From Tessaracoccus sp. MC1679 (GTDB lineage Bacteria; Actinomycetota; Actinomycetes; Propionibacteriales; Propionibacteriaceae): a stretch of DNA of 64,000 nt. The stretch covers positions 124,001 through 188,000 of the forward strand of contig NZ_JACJGB010000008.1 in the NCBI RefSeq assembly GCF_014164775.1. The letters are read 5' to 3'. A model generated the notes under the pieces. The model made no database searches and was not told where the DNA came from. It saw nothing but the letters and a program-made list of their open reading frames with translations. Shown here one piece after another: positions 61,575-64,000 of the stretch. The first letter of the stretch is position 1, and each line of letters starts with the position of its first letter. The position numbers were made by a program, and so were the translations under genes.

Positions 61575-62993
61575 ATGCGCAATCTGTATCGCTGGGCAAT
61601 CGTCGCCCTGGATACTGCCCTGATTTCTGCTGCTGCGGTCGCCGCGGTGGCGCTGCGCAGGTGGGTCCCATTCCTCCGGAGCATCAACGACGCGGAGCAA
61701 CTCGTCATCCCCGTTGCCCCACTCATCGTGGTGGGATGGCTGCTCGCACTGGCCTTCGGCGGGGCATACCGCCCACGCCACTGGGGCTTCGGGGTGGCCG
61801 AGTACCGCCAGGTGTTCAACTCATCGCTGCTGTTCCTGCTCGCTCTGGGCTTCTTCGCCTTCATCTTCAATTACCCGCTGTCCAGGGGGTTCGTCGCCAT
61901 CCTGGTGGCCATCGGCATCCCCGCCCTGCTGCTGGGGCGCCTCACCGCGAGGCGGATCCTGCAACAGCTGCGGGTGTCCGGTCGCTTCTGCCTGCCCACC
62001 CTGGTGGTCGGGGACAGTGGCGCCGTCGACGACGTCGTGGCCGTGCTGCGGAGGGAGACGTGGCTCGGCTACACCCCGGTGGGCGTGGTGGCTCCGCCCG
62101 ACGACGAGTCGATCGACGTCGACGCGAGGTCAGACAGCGACATCGACGAGGTGGGCACCCTCGACGACCTCCTGAGCGTGATCGACCGCACAGGCGCCCG
62201 GGCCGTGATCTTCACCACGGGCTCCGTCCGACGCGGGCGCGAGTTCAACGAGATGGCCCGCAAGTTGGAAGGCCACCGCGCCGAGATGGTGGTGGTCCCC
62301 GCCATGACCGACATCTCCAGCCAGCGCATCCACGTGACGCCCGTGGCCGGACTCCCGCTCATGCACGTGGGGAAGCCGCAGGCGGAGCGGTCCCTCAGGT
62401 TCACCAAGCGAGCCTTCGACCTGGTCGCCTCAGTACTGCTGTTGGTCCTGCTGTCCCCCCTCATGCTGGTGACAGCCCTCGTCATCAAGCTGGGCGACGG
62501 CGGGTCCGTGCTCTTCAGGCAGCAACGCGTGGGCATGGGAGGAGAGCCGTTCCAACTGCTGAAATTCCGTTCCATGGTGCAGAACGCCGAGCAGATCCGG
62601 GCCGACGGCCTCGAGGAGGCCAACGAGGCGGAGGGTGCCCTGTTCAAGATCAGAAACGACCCCCGCATCACCCCCTTTGGGCGCTTCATCCGCCGCTTCT
62701 CCATCGACGAACTCCCCCAACTGTTCAACGTGCTGCGAGGGGAGATGAGTCTCGTCGGGCCGCGCCCGGCCATGGAGCAGGAGGTGGCGCTCTACCTGAC
62801 TCATGTGCGGCGTCGATTGGACGTGCGGCCAGGCATCACGGGCCTGTGGCAGGTGTCGGGCAGATCCGACCTCGGGTGGGACGACACCGTCCGTCTCGAC
62901 CTCTACTACGTGGACAACTGGTCCATGCTTCAGGACATCGTCATCCTCCTGCGCACCTTCCGCGCGGTCGTGAGCTCGCGCGGCGCCTACTGA
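61575..62993 (+). CDS. polyprenyl-phosphate sugar-1-phosphate transferase (second copy)
   Basis: A 472-residue WcaJ/WbaP-type enzyme with four hydrophobic N-terminal segments, a central CoA-binding-like domain (LPTLVVGDSGAVDDVVAVL) and the catalytic C-terminus LLKFRSMVQNAEQI, IDELPQLFNVLRGEMSLVGP and WSMLQDIVILLRTF. It shares layout and the terminal SRGAY with the gene at 26892-28391. GGGGAG lies four bases before the ATG; an in-frame earlier start at 61560 is possible. It starts from a region divergent from the BY-kinase gene and is the likely priming enzyme of this half of the cluster. Confidence 0.9.
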   Translation: MRNLYRWAIVALDTALISAAAVAAVALRRWVPFLRSINDAEQLVIPVAPLIVVGWLLALAFGGAYRPRHWGFGVAEYRQVFNSSLLFLLALGFFAFIFNYPLSRGFVAILVAIGIPALLLGRLTARRILQQLRVSGRFCLPTLVVGDSGAVDDVVAVLRRETWLGYTPVGVVAPPDDESIDVDARSDSDIDEVGTLDDLLSVIDRTGARAVIFTTGSVRRGREFNEMARKLEGHRAEMVVVPAMTDISSQRIHVTPVAGLPLMHVGKPQAERSLRFTKRAFDLVASVLLLVLLSPLMLVTALVIKLGDGGSVLFRQQRVGMGGEPFQLLKFRSMVQNAEQIRADGLEEANEAEGALFKIRNDPRITPFGRFIRRFSIDELPQLFNVLRGEMSLVGPRPAMEQEVALYLTHVRRRLDVRPGITGLWQVSGRSDLGWDDTVRLDLYYVDNWSMLQDIVILLRTFRAVVSSRGAY

Positions 62994-63039
62994 CGAGGAT
63001 GGAGCGAGCGCCAAGGCATCCACCGGCTAGGCTGGCCGC

Positions 63040-64000
63040 GTGACCAACGCTGTGCGCCCAGGGGAGGGGGTCGCAGGGCTCAGCCTCTCCTCAACCTCGA
63101 TCCCCGGCCTCCTGATCCTCACCCTGCCCCTCCACGGCGACGCCCGCGGATGGTTCAAGGAGAACTGGCAGCGCGCCAAGATGATGACCCTCGGGCTGCC
63201 CGATTTCGCGCCAGTGCAGCAGAACATGAGCTTCAACGCCGAGGCCGGCGTCACCCGCGGCATCCACGCCGAGCCGTGGGACAAGCTGGTCTCAGTCGCC
63301 ACCGGGCGCGTGTTCGGGGCCTGGGTGGACCTCCGCGAGGGCGACACCTTCGGCACCGTGGTCACCCACGAGATCGGCCCAGACACGGCCGTCTTCACCC
63401 CCAGCGGCGTGGGCAACGCCTACCAGGCCCTCGAAGCCGGCACCTGCTACTCGTACCTGGTCAACGAGCACTGGTCAGCCGAGACCAAGTCCCAGTACAC
63501 ATTCGCCAACCTCAACCACCCCGCCATCGCCTGGCCCCTGCCCCTCGAATCGGCCATCGTCTCCGAGGCCGACCGCACCCACCCGGCCCTCGCCGACGTC
63601 ATCCCGATGCCCCGGCCCCGCCCCGTCGTCACCGGGGCCGGCGGCCAACTCGGCCAGGCACTGCGCCGGCTCCTTCCGGACGCCCAATTCCTCGATCGAG
63701 ACGAACTCGACATCACCGATGCCGACGCCGTCGCCGCCTTCCCGTGGGGACGGGCCTCCACGATCATCAACGCCGCCGCCTGGACCGCCGTCGACGCCGC
63801 CGAAGCCGACGGACGGGCTGCCTGCTGGGCGGTCAACGTGACCGGCACTGCCAACCTGGTCGCAGCCGCCAACCGCCACCGGCTCCCCCTCGTGCACGTC
63901 TCCTCCGACTACGTCTTCGACGGCACCCGCGACACCCACGCCGAGGACGAGCCCTTCTCCCCCCTCAGCGCCTACGGCGCCTCCAAGGCCGCCGCCGACG
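63040..64000 (+). CDS. RmlC-RmlD fusion, dTDP-rhamnose synthesis (partial)
   Basis: The frame continues past the window end. Residues 1-180 are a dTDP-4-dehydrorhamnose 3,5-epimerase cupin with GVTRGIHAEPWDKLVSVATG, including the catalytic His, and AVFTPSGVGNAYQALEAGTC. From about residue 195 a reductase follows: PVVTGAGGQLGQALRRLLP, IINAAAWTAVDAAEADG, VHVSSDYVFDG and the YxxxK motif AYGASKAAAD. The fused form is known in actinobacteria. The GTG at 63040 starts 46 bases after the sugar transferase gene. RmlA and RmlB are not in the window. Confidence 0.88.
   Translation, partial: MTNAVRPGEGVAGLSLSSTSIPGLLILTLPLHGDARGWFKENWQRAKMMTLGLPDFAPVQQNMSFNAEAGVTRGIHAEPWDKLVSVATGRVFGAWVDLREGDTFGTVVTHEIGPDTAVFTPSGVGNAYQALEAGTCYSYLVNEHWSAETKSQYTFANLNHPAIAWPLPLESAIVSEADRTHPALADVIPMPRPRPVVTGAGGQLGQALRRLLPDAQFLDRDELDITDADAVAAFPWGRASTIINAAAWTAVDAAEADGRAACWAVNVTGTANLVAAANRHRLPLVHVSSDYVFDGTRDTHAEDEPFSPLSAYGASKAAAD

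Noticed and set aside
61457-63043. 528-codon plus-strand frame over the second sugar transferase
   Set aside because: Out-of-frame Arg/Gly/Pro-rich translation of the transferase gene, which shows all catalytic motifs in its own frame.
1-64000. tRNA or rRNA genes
   Set aside because: No cloverleaf with GGTTCRANYCC-type T-arm or rRNA core sequence was noticed in the gaps between genes; a covariance search would be needed to exclude them fully.

Overview
The window reads as a chromosomal segment of a high-GC Gram-positive actinobacterium, most likely a member of the Propionibacteriaceae. This is an inference from the adjacent methylmalonyl-CoA mutase genes (mutA-mutB), the FolP2-type dihydropteroate synthase paralogue, the DUF5302-like small protein and the codon usage. 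No rRNA, tRNA or CRISPR array was recognised.

Left part (1-25.7 kb) is mostly sugar catabolism and central metabolism. A transaldolase-family gene and a lipoprotein alpha-amylase come first. A LacI-controlled sugar locus follows (4.1-11.2 kb): LacI regulator, TIM-barrel isomerase, two Gfo/Idh dehydrogenases, a PmoA-like (DUF6807) protein, and a divergent KDPG aldolase plus KDG-type kinase. Three LacI-type operator-like palindromes lie at 7253, 7357 and 9462. Then come a third Gfo/Idh dehydrogenase, the folP2-like gene, mutA-mutB with a strong terminator, an old-yellow-enzyme reductase with a ThuA-like protein, a LuxR-type regulator, a secreted small protein, a ribokinase/SorC-regulator pair and a divergent, unusually long zinc-type alcohol dehydrogenase. 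Gaps in this part hold several families of palindromic and tandem repeats.

Right part (26-64 kb) is a very large exopolysaccharide or surface-glycan region. It starts with a CMP-nonulosonate synthetase (neuA) and a polyprenyl-phosphate sugar-1-phosphate transferase. It holds about sixteen glycosyltransferases, a PIG-L deacetylase, an OafA-like acyltransferase, an ABC exporter of the flippase type, a nonulosonate synthase fused to CBS, SAF and TIM-barrel domains, an O-antigen-ligase/Wzy-like protein and a Wzz/BY-kinase. It ends with a second sugar-1-phosphate transferase and an RmlC-RmlD fusion that runs off the window. A plausible scheme is: a membrane transferase primes undecaprenyl phosphate, the glycosyltransferases extend it (perhaps with a sialic-acid-like sugar from NeuB and NeuA), the ABC protein flips it, Wzy polymerises it, and the BY-kinase controls chain length and export.

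The glycan region carries scars. At 28.4-31.6 kb there are a frameshifted acyltransferase, a remnant of another acyltransferase, a frameshifted glycosyltransferase, a truncated IS481-family element and a VOC gene that lost its start. An apparently complete IS1380-family element with 4-bp target duplication sits at 41.0-42.7 kb. An 11-G tract lies directly in front of the neuB fusion gene. Coordinates of starts were chosen from ribosome-binding sites, operon overlaps and family alignment recalled from memory; no database search was possible.
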